DNA of 7,429 nt from NCBI GenBank assembly GCA_028700355.1, contig JAQVSX010000025.1:1-7429 (forward strand), in the 5' to 3' direction. This document shows, one piece after another, positions 1 through 6,533 of this stretch. How positions within the stretch are numbered: position 1 is the first letter of the stretch; each line of letters starts with the position of its first letter. Both the position numbers and the translations under genes were made by a program. The notes beneath the pieces are model-generated. The model made no database searches. It saw only the letters and a list, made by a program, of their open reading frames with translations, and had not been told where the DNA came from. This stretch comes from Clostridia bacterium. GTDB taxonomy: Bacteria > Bacillota > Clostridia > Christensenellales > HGM11417.

Positions 1-29
1 TCCGATCTCAGATGATGCCGTAAATTCTT

Positions 30-67
30 AAAAAACTAAGGGCTGTAACCGTTTGGTTACAGCCCTT
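30..67 (-). terminator. Rho-independent terminator after rplQ
   Basis: A perfect 13-bp inverted repeat (38-50 with 55-67) encloses a 4-base loop. Read on the minus strand, the stem is followed by AG and then six T residues (positions 35-30). It begins 12 bases after the rplQ stop codon, as expected for an intrinsic terminator closing the whole ribosomal protein operon. On the plus strand the stem is followed only by a short T run inside mixed sequence, so strong termination is expected in the minus direction only. Bases 1-29 beyond it hold nothing I can assign. Confidence 0.93.
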
Positions 68-79
68 TATCAGTTGCCG

Positions 80-592
80 TTAAACTAATTCCAATACTGC
101 CATTTCGGCGTTATCTCCCCGTCTGAAACCTATTTTTATTACACGGGTATATCCGCCCGCCTGCTCTTTATCCTTATTGCGCTGTGCGTATTGAGGAGCA
201 AGCTCGTTAAATATTTTTTCTAATAACGGATGCTTGATATCTCCTGTGCGTGCCTTGAAAGCTGCCTTTCTCTCGCCCTTTTGGCGTATTTCCTGCAAAT
301 CGTAAACCTTAGACATAATGCGCCTTCTAGCTGCAAGCTTTTTAACTCCGTCCTTAATTATTTCTTTGGGAGTTTCCTTGCCTTTTTCGTCCCTTTCTAT
401 TATTTGCTGTTTTACGATATCTTCGTATGTGTTTATCGCAAGCGTAAGTATCTTTTCTGCTATCCTTGATACTTCCTTAGCCTTTTGATATGTTGTTTCT
501 ATTTTGCCCTGCCATAATAAATCGCTTACCTGATTTTTAAGCATTGCCATACGCTGGTCTGTGGGCTTGTTTAATTTTCTTGTCTGCGGCAT
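80..592 (-). CDS. rplQ: 50S ribosomal protein L17, enlarged clostridial form
   Basis: L17 is a protein of the large ribosomal subunit that lies near the peptide exit tunnel region. The N-terminal part, RKLNKPTDQRMAML at residues 5-18, and the C-terminal GGYTRVIKIGFRRGDNAEMA at 146-165 are the family hallmarks. The protein is 170 residues against roughly 115-130 in E. coli or Bacillus. The extra length is internal, roughly residues 55-118, and rich in charged residues (for example KKLAARRR at 84-91). From memory, long L17 versions of this kind occur in Clostridia, so this is probably a lineage trait rather than a defect. The ATG start has an AGGAGGT Shine-Dalgarno at 601-607 with 8-base spacing. 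It is the last gene of the operon, 19 bases after rpoA and directly before the terminator. Confidence 0.96.
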   Translation of the reverse strand: MPQTRKLNKPTDQRMAMLKNQVSDLLWQGKIETTYQKAKEVSRIAEKILTLAINTYEDIVKQQIIERDEKGKETPKEIIKDGVKKLAARRRIMSKVYDLQEIRQKGERKAAFKARTGDIKHPLLEKIFNELAPQYAQRNKDKEQAGGYTRVIKIGFRRGDNAEMAVLELV

Positions 593-611
593 TTAAAATA
601 ACCTCCTACAT

Positions 612-1565
612 TTATTCGTCTTTGTTTCTCAGGCTCAGTCCGTAGCTGCTGATTTTATTAATAACCTCGTCAAGAGATTTTCTGCCGAGATTTCTAACTT
701 TTAGCATATCTTCCTCAGACCTTTTTATAAGGTCTTCGATAGTATGAATGTTCGCTCTCTTTAAACAGTTATATGAACGTACAGATAAGTCCATATCCTC
801 TATGTTCATTTCTAATACACGGGACTGTTTGTCTTCCTCGTGCGAAACCAATATGTCTATATCGTTTATATTGTCCGCCAAAGTTGTAAACAGGTTAATA
901 TGCTCTCCGAATATTTTGGCGGCAAGCGAAACAATTTCTCTGCCTGAAAATGCTCCGTTAGTCTGCACATCAAGTACAAGCTTGTCAAAATCTATGCTCT
1001 GACCTACACGGATACTTTCCACATTGTAATTAACCTTTTTAACCGGAGTGTATATAGAATCCACAGGTATAAATCCTATGGGGTTTTTCTCGCTTTTGTT
1101 GTGCTCTGACGATTTATAACCCCTTCCCTTTGCTACGGTTACCTGCATATTTAATATGCCACCTTCTTCTATCGTGCAAATGTATAAATCAGGGTTTAAA
1201 ATTTCTATATCGGCATCCGGCTCAAAATCACGCGCATAAACTTCGCAAGGACCTGTAACATTTAAATTCATAATCTTTTTAAACGCCTTTTCGGTGCTTG
1301 ATGTCTTTAACGCAATGCTCTTTAAATTTAATATGATTTCCGTTACATCTTCTTTAACTCCCTTAACAGAAGAAAATTCGTGCTTTACATTTTCTATCAA
1401 TATGCCAATCGGCGCAAGTCCGGGAAGAGACGATAATAACATTCTTCTTAAACAGTTGCCCAAGGTTATTCCAAAACCTCGCTCCAAAGGCTCTACTATA
1501 AACCTTGCGTTGCTAAGGTCATCGCTTTCCTCTACTGTTATTTGGGGTTTTTCAATTTCCATCAT
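612..1565 (-). CDS. rpoA: DNA-directed RNA polymerase subunit alpha
   Basis: The alpha subunit dimerises to nucleate assembly of core RNA polymerase, and its C-terminal domain contacts promoter UP elements and activators. At 317 residues it has the usual length. The N-terminal assembly domain (about 1-235) carries GFGITLGNCLRRMLLSSLPG at 30-49, including the conserved Arg pair. A short linker (about 241-252) leads to the C-terminal domain (about 253-317), with the helix-hairpin-helix DNA-binding signature VRSYNCLKRANI at 262-273 and RNLGRKSLDEV at 291-301. The frame opens with two ATG codons. The first (1563-1565) is preferred because an AAGGAGG Shine-Dalgarno lies at 1577-1583, 11 bases upstream. 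It sits between rpsD and rplQ, the classical alpha operon position. Confidence 0.98.
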   Translation of the reverse strand: MMEIEKPQITVEESDDLSNARFIVEPLERGFGITLGNCLRRMLLSSLPGLAPIGILIENVKHEFSSVKGVKEDVTEIILNLKSIALKTSSTEKAFKKIMNLNVTGPCEVYARDFEPDADIEILNPDLYICTIEEGGILNMQVTVAKGRGYKSSEHNKSEKNPIGFIPVDSIYTPVKKVNYNVESIRVGQSIDFDKLVLDVQTNGAFSGREIVSLAAKIFGEHINLFTTLADNINDIDILVSHEEDKQSRVLEMNIEDMDLSVRSYNCLKRANIHTIEDLIKRSEEDMLKVRNLGRKSLDEVINKISSYGLSLRNKDE

Positions 1566-1606
1566 AAGAAAAACATCCTCCTTTTATTTCATTTACGGCT
1601 AACTAA

Positions 1607-2230
1607 TTATTTTGAGTATAGCTCGACAATCATATTTTCCGAAATTGTAAGGTCAATGTCATCTCTTTGCGGAAGCGCTATGATTTTGCCTTCAAGCTTT
1701 TCGGGGTTAAATTCAAGCCATTTGGGAAGATTGAGCTTTTTCTGTTCTTTAACTTCTGCAAAATATTTATTGCCTGCTCTATTTTCCTTTGCGGCTATTA
1801 CTTCGCCCTCTTTACATATATAGGAAGGAATATTTACTTTATTCCCGTTTACTGTTATATGAGCATGATTAACAATCTGCCTTGCCTGCGCCCTTGATTT
1901 TGCCAAGCCTAAGCGGTATACAACATTGTCAAGGCGAAGTTCAAGCAGTTGCAACATATTTTCGCCTGTTTGCCCTCTCATACTTTCGGCAACACTGTAA
2001 TAATTTTTAAACTGCTTTTCAAGCATGCCGTAGGTCTTTTTAGTCTTTTGCTTTTCACGAAGCTGCAAGCCGTATTCTGAAAGCTTTTTCCTTGAAACTC
2101 CGTGCTGACCCGGAGGGGCCTGACGTTTTGATATGGCGCATTTGGGCGAATAACACCTGTCGCCTTTTAAGAATAATTTTGCGCCTTCGCGCCTGCATAT
2201 CCTGCAAGATGAATCTGTATATTTTGCCAT
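1607..2230 (-). CDS. rpsD: 30S ribosomal protein S4, zinc-binding form
   Basis: S4 is a primary 16S rRNA-binding protein that starts assembly of the small-subunit body. In several bacteria it also represses translation of its own operon. The N-terminus holds four cysteines, C9, C12, C26 and C31, in the arrangement of the zinc-binding (C+) form of S4. QAPPGQHG at 37-44 is a family signature. The S4 RNA-binding domain covers about residues 97-160, including LELRLDNVVYRLGLAKSRAQ at 96-115. The length of 207 residues is typical. The ATG start has AAGGAG at 2239-2244 with 8-base spacing. The gene lies 19 bases after rpsK and 41 bases before rpoA. Confidence 0.98.
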   Translation of the reverse strand: MAKYTDSSCRICRREGAKLFLKGDRCYSPKCAISKRQAPPGQHGVSRKKLSEYGLQLREKQKTKKTYGMLEKQFKNYYSVAESMRGQTGENMLQLLELRLDNVVYRLGLAKSRAQARQIVNHAHITVNGNKVNIPSYICKEGEVIAAKENRAGNKYFAEVKEQKKLNLPKWLEFNPEKLEGKIIALPQRDDIDLTISENMIVELYSK

Positions 2231-2249
2231 TTAAATAACTCCTTAATGA

Positions 2250-2660
2250 TTATACTCTTCTGCGTTTTGGCGGTCTGCAACCGTTGTGAGGTATGGGCGA
2301 TATGTCTTTAATTAATGTAACATTAATATCGCACGACTGCAATGCCCTTCTAGCCGCCTCTCTGCCTGCGCCCGGCCCTTTGATGAAAACCTCTACGCTG
2401 CTTACGCCGTATTCTTTTGCCTGTTTGCCTGCCTGCTCTGCTGCCATTTGCGCCGCAAAGGGTGTAGATTTTTTAGAACCCTTAAACCCGAGAGCGCCGG
2501 CTGAACTTTGCGAAAGGGCGTTGCCCTTGGCATCGGTTATCGTTACTATTGTATTATTAAAAGAAGAGTGAATATAAGCCGCGCCTTTGTCAACATTTTT
2601 TACAATCTTGCGCCTTTTTGCACCTTTTCCCTTAGTTGCTGCTGTTGTTTTTGCTGCCAC
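2250..2660 (-). CDS. rpsK: 30S ribosomal protein S11
   Basis: S11 is a small-subunit platform protein that contacts 16S rRNA near the mRNA exit. The 136-residue product has a basic, Ala/Lys/Thr-rich N-terminal tail (residues 1-22) and then the conserved core, with [18 protein letters not shown] at 26-43, [12 protein letters not shown] at 60-71 and the C-terminal signature CRPPKRRRV at 128-136. Translation begins at a GTG (2658-2660). That start is fixed by the AAGGAGGG Shine-Dalgarno at 2669-2676, 8 bases upstream, and there is no nearby in-frame ATG. The Shine-Dalgarno overlaps the rpsM stop codon, so translation of S13 and S11 is probably coupled. Confidence 0.97.
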   Translation of the reverse strand: MAAKTTAATKGKGAKRRKIVKNVDKGAAYIHSSFNNTIVTITDAKGNALSQSSAGALGFKGSKKSTPFAAQMAAEQAGKQAKEYGVSSVEVFIKGPGAGREAARRALQSCDINVTLIKDISPIPHNGCRPPKRRRV

Positions 2661-2668
2661 GATTTAGT

Positions 2669-2676
2669 CCCTCCTT
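2669..2676 (-). promoter_or_regulatory. Shine-Dalgarno of rpsK overlapping the rpsM stop
   Basis: On the minus strand AAGGAGGG lies 8 bases before the GTG of rpsK. Its first two bases are the last two of the rpsM TAA codon (2677-2675). This site decides the GTG start of rpsK and suggests that a ribosome finishing S13 can reinitiate on S11. Confidence 0.9.
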
Positions 2677-3049
2677 AATCTTTCTTTTTAGCTCTGCCCA
2701 CTGTCTTTCTGGGACCTTTTCTTGTGCGGGCATTTCTCTTTGTGCTTTGTCCTCTTACGGGCAAGCCTTTTCTATGCCTTACTCCGCGGTAAGAGCCTAT
2801 TTCCATAAGCCTTTTTATGTTTAAAGAAACCTCTCTCTTTAAATCACCTTCCACGTGCAGGTTTTTGTCAATATATTCTCTTATTTTGCTGACATCGGTT
2901 TCAGACAGGTCCTTAACCCTTATGTCGGGGCTGACGCCTGATTCTTTTAAAATTTTCTGCGATGTTGTAAGTCCTATTCCAAATATATAAGTTAGACCTA
3001 TTTCAACGCGCTTTTCTCTCGGTAAATCTACACCGGCTATACGAGCCAT
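2675..3049 (-). CDS. rpsM: 30S ribosomal protein S13
   Basis: S13 sits in the head of the 30S subunit and contacts 16S rRNA, the P-site tRNA and the 50S subunit through intersubunit bridges. The 124-residue product starts [20 protein letters not shown], the standard family N-terminus. It contains the helix-two-turn-helix core (TYIFGIG at 20-26; [17 protein letters not shown] about 88-104) and ends in the basic tail [18 protein letters not shown]. The open frame extends five codons further to a TTG at 3064-3062. That codon overlaps the Shine-Dalgarno itself, so the ATG at 3047-3049 is the start, with GGAGGTG at 3056-3062 six bases upstream. The gene is preceded by the longest non-coding gap in the window. 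Confidence 0.97.
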   Translation of the reverse strand: MARIAGVDLPREKRVEIGLTYIFGIGLTTSQKILKESGVSPDIRVKDLSETDVSKIREYIDKNLHVEGDLKREVSLNIKRLMEIGSYRGVRHRKGLPVRGQSTKRNARTRKGPRKTVGRAKKKD

Positions 3050-3145
3050 TAGCGGCACCTCCAAATATTTATAAACATTTTTTTACTATTTCGCTTTTTA
3101 TATTAATATCGGCTTTGTTATTAATAAGCCGTAACATGCATTATT
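3050..3145 (-). promoter_or_regulatory. rpsM leader with possible hairpin; candidate control region
   Basis: This is the only gap of appreciable length inside the operon, about 96 very AT-rich bases between the rpmJ stop and the rpsM start. It contains a 6-bp inverted repeat (3110-3115 with 3126-3131, 10-base loop). The hairpin is not followed by a T run on either strand, so it is not a terminator. In E. coli, S4 represses the alpha operon by binding a structured rpsM leader; a comparable role here is inference only. AT-rich stretches (for example 3098-3108) could also supply a -10 box for an internal promoter, but I see no convincing -35 partner. Confidence 0.3.
3056..3062 (-). promoter_or_regulatory. 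Shine-Dalgarno of rpsM
   Basis: GGAGGTG on the minus strand lies 6 bases before the ATG at 3049. It fixes this ATG as the start and rules out the TTG at 3064-3062, which falls inside the site. Confidence 0.9.
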
Positions 3146-3262
3146 TCAGCCCTGCTTTTGCTTATGACTTTTGTTTTTAGAGCAAATTATCATTACTTTG
3201 CCGTTTCTCTTTATTACCTTGCACTTGTCGCACATAGGTTTAACGGATGGTCTTACCTTCAT
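3146..3262 (-). CDS. rpmJ: 50S ribosomal protein L36
   Basis: L36 is a tiny zinc-binding protein of the large subunit. The 38-codon frame reads [20 protein letters not shown], then [18 protein letters not shown], and ends with TGA. Candidate zinc ligands are C11, C14, C27 and H33, so this is the zinc-binding (C+) form. Typical L36 has 37 residues and a C-x4-H spacing in the second half. Here it is C-x5-H, one residue longer. The ATG (3260-3262) has AAGGAGG at 3270-3276 with 7-base spacing. It lies 30 bases after infA, its usual position before rpsM. Confidence 0.96.
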   Translation of the reverse strand: MKVRPSVKPMCDKCKVIKRNGKVMIICSKNKSHKQKQG

Positions 3263-3292
3263 ATTAATGCCTCCTTTTTTTACAGCAGAAAT

Positions 3293-3514
3293 TTATTTCT
3301 TGCTTCTCCATATTATGCGCCCCTTAGTTAAATCGTAGGGACTCATTTCTATTGTTACCGTATCTCCCGGTAAAATTTTAATGTAATGCATTCTAAGTTT
3401 GCCGGATATGTAAGCGTGTATTACATGTCCGTTAGATAGCTTTACCTTAAAATTTGCATTGGGCAAAGCCTCCATTATAACGCCTTCCGCTTCAATTACA
3501 TCGTCTTTTGACAC
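3293..3514 (-). CDS. infA: Translation initiation factor IF-1
   Basis: IF-1 binds the ribosomal A site during initiation and works with IF-2 and IF-3 to select initiator tRNA and start codon. The 73-residue product is a single S1-like OB fold. Signatures are [11 protein letters not shown] at 1-11, [16 protein letters not shown] at 15-30, [15 protein letters not shown] at 37-51 and [10 protein letters not shown] at 58-67, with the usual length and end. Translation starts at a GTG (3512-3514) supported by GGAGGA at 3521-3526, six bases upstream. It is 20 bases after the KOW gene and directly before rpmJ, the standard Firmicutes arrangement. Confidence 0.97.
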   Translation of the reverse strand: MSKDDVIEAEGVIMEALPNANFKVKLSNGHVIHAYISGKLRMHYIKILPGDTVTIEMSPYDLTKGRIIWRSKK

Positions 3515-3520
3515 AAAATA

Positions 3521-3526
3521 TCCTCC
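3521..3526 (-). promoter_or_regulatory. Shine-Dalgarno of infA (fixes a GTG start)
   Basis: GGAGGA on the minus strand is six bases before the GTG at 3514. The frame upstream of this GTG has no ATG and contains in-frame stops of the preceding gene, so GTG is the start. Confidence 0.88.
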
Positions 3527-3534
3527 GATTATTA

Positions 3535-3810
3535 TTATTGTTCTTTTTGGTTGTAAACTCTCAGTGCGCTTTTTATTTCGCCGTCAAAAACTTTTTTGCC
3601 TAATTTTAATTTATCTGCGATGTTTTCAAGCTTATCGCTCGTTATGGTTATGTGTTTAATCTTTTTCTTTTTGGGTGAGGCAAGTTTTCGCATTGCTCCG
3701 TCGGTTAAATAAACATAACCGCCTTCACTTTTTAAAACAATAAAGTATCTTCCTTTGTCTCTTCCGCATTTGGAAATTACTACCGAACCGATACCAAGTT
3801 GTTCTTCCAT
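3535..3810 (-). CDS. KOW-domain RNA-binding protein, L14e/L27e-like
   Basis: This small basic protein (91 residues from the chosen start) has a KOW motif at about residues 7-35 ([20 protein letters not shown]), a short beta segment, and then the lysine cluster PKKKKIKHI at 46-54. It matches the KOW-domain proteins, related to archaeal/eukaryotic L14e/L27e, that Clostridia encode between map and infA. The likely role is RNA or ribosome binding, but the function is not established. The start is uncertain. ATG 3808-3810 gives the family-like N-terminus [11 protein letters not shown] but sits 13 bases from its AAGGAG. ATG 3835-3837 overlaps the map stop (TGATG) and would add nine residues. The gene ends in three consecutive in-frame TAA codons (3537-3529). 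Confidence 0.88.
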   Translation of the reverse strand: MEEQLGIGSVVISKCGRDKGRYFIVLKSEGGYVYLTDGAMRKLASPKKKKIKHITITSDKLENIADKLKLGKKVFDGEIKSALRVYNQKEQ

Positions 3811-3823
3811 TTTAATTATTTTT

Positions 3824-3829
3824 CTCCTT
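3824..3829 (-). promoter_or_regulatory. Putative Shine-Dalgarno of the KOW gene, long spacing
   Basis: AAGGAG on the minus strand is 13 bases before ATG 3810, longer than the 5-8 bases seen at most neighbours. It lies downstream of the alternative ATG at 3837, so it can only serve the shorter form. It favours, but does not prove, the 91-residue start. Confidence 0.55.
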
Positions 3830-3836
3830 AAAGACA

Positions 3837-4580
3837 TCAAGCCGTTAAAATTTCGGCACCTTCCCGTGTTATCAGCACCGTATTTTCATAATGTGCGGAA
3901 GGATTGCCGTCGCAGGTCTTTATCGTCCATTTGTCTTCAAGTACTTTTATATGATAACTGCCTGCGTTTATCATTGGCTCTATCGCAAGAGTCATTCCCG
4001 CTTTAAGCCTTAAACCCCTGCCTGCCTGCCCATAATTGGGGACGGAAGGGTCTTCGTGCAACTTTACGCCTATACCGTGCCCTACCATATCACGCACCAC
4101 AGAAAAACCGTTTTCTTCAACCGTTTTTTGTATTGCGCTACCTAAATCTCCAAGCCGAATACCTTCTTTTAATACCTTTATACCGTCTGAAAAAGATTTT
4201 TCGGCAACCTCTATTAGCTTTTGTTTTAGTTCGCTCACCTTACCTACCGCATATGTCCTTGCGGCATCTGAGTGATAACCTTTATAAAATACTCCCGCAT
4301 CTACGCTTATTATCTGCCCTTCTTCTATACGGCGTTTTGACGGTATTCCGTGTATAACCTCGTCATCTATAGATGTGCATATGCTTGCGGGAAAGCCGTT
4401 ATAATTCAAAAAAGATGGCTGTGCGCCGCATTTTGTTATATAGCCGTATGCAATGTTGTCAAGCTGCTTTGTAGTTATGCCCGGCTTTATGTTTTCGGCA
4501 AGCAATTTTAAGGTGTCTGATAATATTTTTGCAGACTCTTTCATCGCAATTATTTCGTTTTCAGTCTTTATTACAATCAT
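3837..4580 (-). CDS. map: Methionine aminopeptidase, type I
   Basis: This cytoplasmic metalloprotease removes the initiator methionine from new proteins once it has been deformylated. The 247-residue single-domain pita-bread fold has all five metal ligands by motif: D94 (SVDAG), D105 (HSDAART), H168 (GHGIG), E201 (AIEPM) and E232 (HYENT). The substrate-site histidine H77 (EVIHGIP) is also present. There is no N-terminal SEC-C zinc extension, so it is the short type Ia form. The ATG overlaps the adk stop (ATGA, 4580-4577) and I see no properly spaced Shine-Dalgarno, only GAGG 16 bases away. Translation is therefore probably coupled to adk. Confidence 0.98.
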   Translation of the reverse strand: MIVIKTENEIIAMKESAKILSDTLKLLAENIKPGITTKQLDNIAYGYITKCGAQPSFLNYNGFPASICTSIDDEVIHGIPSKRRIEEGQIISVDAGVFYKGYHSDAARTYAVGKVSELKQKLIEVAEKSFSDGIKVLKEGIRLGDLGSAIQKTVEENGFSVVRDMVGHGIGVKLHEDPSVPNYGQAGRGLRLKAGMTLAIEPMINAGSYHIKVLEDKWTIKTCDGNPSAHYENTVLITREGAEILTA

Positions 4581-5203
4581 TTTAAACTTTTTAATGCCTC
4601 ATATATGTCTTGATAGACAATGTCCTTATATCTGTCGGCATTAATGTTTATTAAAATACCCTTTTTAGCGAAATAATCTATAAGCGGCTTTGTCTGTTCC
4701 TCATAAACTTTAAGGCGGTTTTTTACCGTTTCTTCCTTATCGTCTTCTCTTTGTACATACCTTCCGCCGCAGTTACAGTCATCAATGCCGTTCATAAATT
4801 CTATATGGGTAGTATTGCCGCACCCACTGCATATTCTTCTGCCTGACAGGCGGTATATAAGTGTTTTAATGTCCATTTGCAGATTTAAAACTGCGTGTAT
4901 CTGCATTGCTTTGCTTAAAGCCTCTGCCTGTACCGTTGTGCGTGGAAACCCGTCAAGCAAAAAACCCTTTTTGCAGTCTTGCTGTGAAAGCCTATCTTTC
5001 ATCATATCTATTACAATGCTGTCGGGTACTAATTTGCCTTCATTTATATAGCTTTGCGCCTTTTCACCGAGAGGCGTTTTTTCCTTAATATTTTTGCGGA
5101 AAATCTCTCCCGTAGATATATGTGTTATTTCAAAATCATTTATTATTTTTGCCGCCTGAGTTCCTTTACCTGCTCCGGGGGCTCCCAATAGGACAATGTT
5201 CAT
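4577..5203 (-). CDS. adk: Adenylate kinase with short cysteine-bearing LID
   Basis: This enzyme catalyses ATP + AMP = 2 ADP and maintains adenylate energy charge in the cytoplasm. In the 208-residue product the P-loop GAPGAGKGT is at 7-15, the AMP-binding region about 30-59 (STGEIFR) and DGFPR at 84-88. The LID is at about 122-158, followed by the arginine-bearing helix KNRLKVYEEQTKPLI at 161-175. The LID carries C125, C128, C143 and C145 rather than the common CxxC...CxxC/D pattern and is about three residues shorter than in Bacillus. Zinc binding is likely, but the fourth ligand may be D142 or C143. The start is ATG 5201-5203, with AGGAG at 5209-5213 and 5-base spacing. An adjacent upstream TTG is only two bases from that site and is rejected. 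Confidence 0.97.
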   Translation of the reverse strand: MNIVLLGAPGAGKGTQAAKIINDFEITHISTGEIFRKNIKEKTPLGEKAQSYINEGKLVPDSIVIDMMKDRLSQQDCKKGFLLDGFPRTTVQAEALSKAMQIHAVLNLQMDIKTLIYRLSGRRICSGCGNTTHIEFMNGIDDCNCGGRYVQREDDKEETVKNRLKVYEEQTKPLIDYFAKKGILININADRYKDIVYQDIYEALKSLK

Positions 5204-5208
5204 CAATT

Positions 5209-5213
5209 CTCCT
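5209..5213 (-). promoter_or_regulatory. Shine-Dalgarno of adk
   Basis: AGGAG on the minus strand lies between the secY stop (5219-5217) and adk. Its spacing of 5 bases to ATG 5203, against 2 bases to TTG 5206, selects the ATG. Confidence 0.85.
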
Positions 5214-5216
5214 GTA

Positions 5217-6533
5217 TTAATCTAAGAAACCTTTATAATGCTTCATCATTATCTGACTTTCAAGCTGTTTGTCAAATTCAAGCGCAACACTTACTATAAT
5301 CAAAAGCCCGGTTGTACTTACCGCAGATATCAGCGAGCTTCCCTGCGGCAGAGCAAGTCCGAGTACCAATGAAGGCACAAGTGCTATCGCCGCTAAAAAT
5401 ATCGCCCCGAATAATGTTATTCTGTTTGATATTTTTTTAAGGTAATCGGTAGTCGGTCTGCCCGGTCTTATTCCCGGAATAAAGCCGCCGTATTGCTGAA
5501 TGTTTTTTGATATGTCTTCGGGATTAAACTGTATTTGCGCATAAAAGAACGCAAAAAACAGAATAAGCAGACTCACTAATATGGTGTAAAGCCATCCGCC
5601 GGGCACTAAGTTAATGCTAATCCAATTCGCAAAGCCGCCGCTTATATTAAACATACCTACTATAAGCGAGGGGAATGATAATATTGCATACGCAAATATT
5701 AAAGGCAGCACGCCCGAAGCGTTTATCCTTATGGGAATATGAGTAGACTGTCCGCCGTACATCTTTCTGCCCTTTACCTGTTTTGCGTATTGAACGGGTA
5801 TTTTCCTTTCTGCCAAATCTACCCAGACAATAAGCGCAAATATAACGATTACTATTACAAGAAATATAATTAAGCTGAATGCCGATGTCGAAGCCTGCGC
5901 CCCGCCTGCAATAATATTTTGTATTTCTCTTTGTATAGACAAACCTGCAGTTGCAAGTATACCCGCAAATATTAACAGCGATATGCCGTTGCCTACGCCG
6001 TATTCGGTAATTCTTTCACCTATCCACATCGTAAGCGTTGTGCCGGCGGCAAATTGCAGTATTATAAATATATACAGCAACCATTCTACCTTACCGTTAA
6101 ATATTGATGTATCTACAAGACCTTTATAGCCGAGTAAGATTCCGAGAGCCTGAACAATTGCAAGCACAATGGTAAGATAGCGTGTAAGCTGCGCAATCTT
6201 TTTTCTGCCCTCTTCGCCTTCCTTTTGAAGCCTTTCAAGTCTGGGTATGCCCACAGTCAGCAGCTGCATAATAATTGATGCATTGATGTAAGGACCTATG
6301 CCCATAGCAAAAATTGTACCGTTTGAAAGAGCGCCGCCCACAATAGAGTTCATTATGTTAAGAAAACTGAGGTTTTCTGCGCCGGCACCAAACTGCTGCG
6401 CAAAAGCCTCGACATTTATCCCCGCTACGGGAATAAACGCTCCTATGCGGAACATAAGAATAAGCCCTAATGTAATCAGTATTTTTATTCTTATTTCTTT
6501 AATTTTCCAGGCGTTTTTAATTGTTTCAAACAT
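5217..6533 (-). CDS. secY: Preprotein translocase channel subunit SecY
   Basis: SecY forms the protein-conducting channel in the cytoplasmic membrane with SecE and SecG, and is driven by SecA or the ribosome. The 438-residue protein shows ten hydrophobic segments at roughly 18-37, 68-94, 116-136, 150-170, 182-198, 219-239, 271-294, 314-334, 371-392 and 399-417. The plug and TM2 region includes MGIGPYINASIIMQLL at 77-92. Cytoplasmic loops that bind SecA or the ribosome are conserved: AERKIPVQYAKQ at 241-252 and FIPGIRPGRPTTDYL at 351-365, with the key Arg at 356. The C-terminus MMKHYKGFLD is typical. The ATG overlaps the rplO stop by one base (TAATG) and has GAGGTG at 6539-6544. The gene is complete. 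Confidence 0.98.
   Translation of the reverse strand: MFETIKNAWKIKEIRIKILITLGLILMFRIGAFIPVAGINVEAFAQQFGAGAENLSFLNIMNSIVGGALSNGTIFAMGIGPYINASIIMQLLTVGIPRLERLQKEGEEGRKKIAQLTRYLTIVLAIVQALGILLGYKGLVDTSIFNGKVEWLLYIFIILQFAAGTTLTMWIGERITEYGVGNGISLLIFAGILATAGLSIQREIQNIIAGGAQASTSAFSLIIFLVIVIVIFALIVWVDLAERKIPVQYAKQVKGRKMYGGQSTHIPIRINASGVLPLIFAYAILSFPSLIVGMFNISGGFANWISINLVPGGWLYTILVSLLILFFAFFYAQIQFNPEDISKNIQQYGGFIPGIRPGRPTTDYLKKISNRITLFGAIFLAAIALVPSLVLGLALPQGSSLISAVSTTGLLIIVSVALEFDKQLESQIMMKHYKGFLD

Noticed and set aside
1..29. A gene or RNA beginning downstream of the terminator
   Set aside because: Only 29 bases are visible, with no start codon context or structure to support a call.
230..1823. Plus-strand open frames of 60-100 codons opposite rplQ, rpoA and rpsD
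   Set aside because: They lie fully or mostly antisense to strongly conserved genes, lack recognisable domains and lack good ribosome-binding sites.
2636..2824. Plus-strand frame across the rpsK/rpsM junction as a small gene
   Set aside because: It is antisense to two ribosomal protein genes and its composition reflects their basic codons.
3110..3131. Hairpin between rpmJ and rpsM as an intrinsic terminator
   Set aside because: The stem is only 6 bp with a 10-base loop, and no T run follows it on either strand.
3528..3540. (ATT)n microsatellite as a regulatory repeat
   Set aside because: Only four units; on the coding strand it is simply a run of three TAA stop codons ending the KOW gene.
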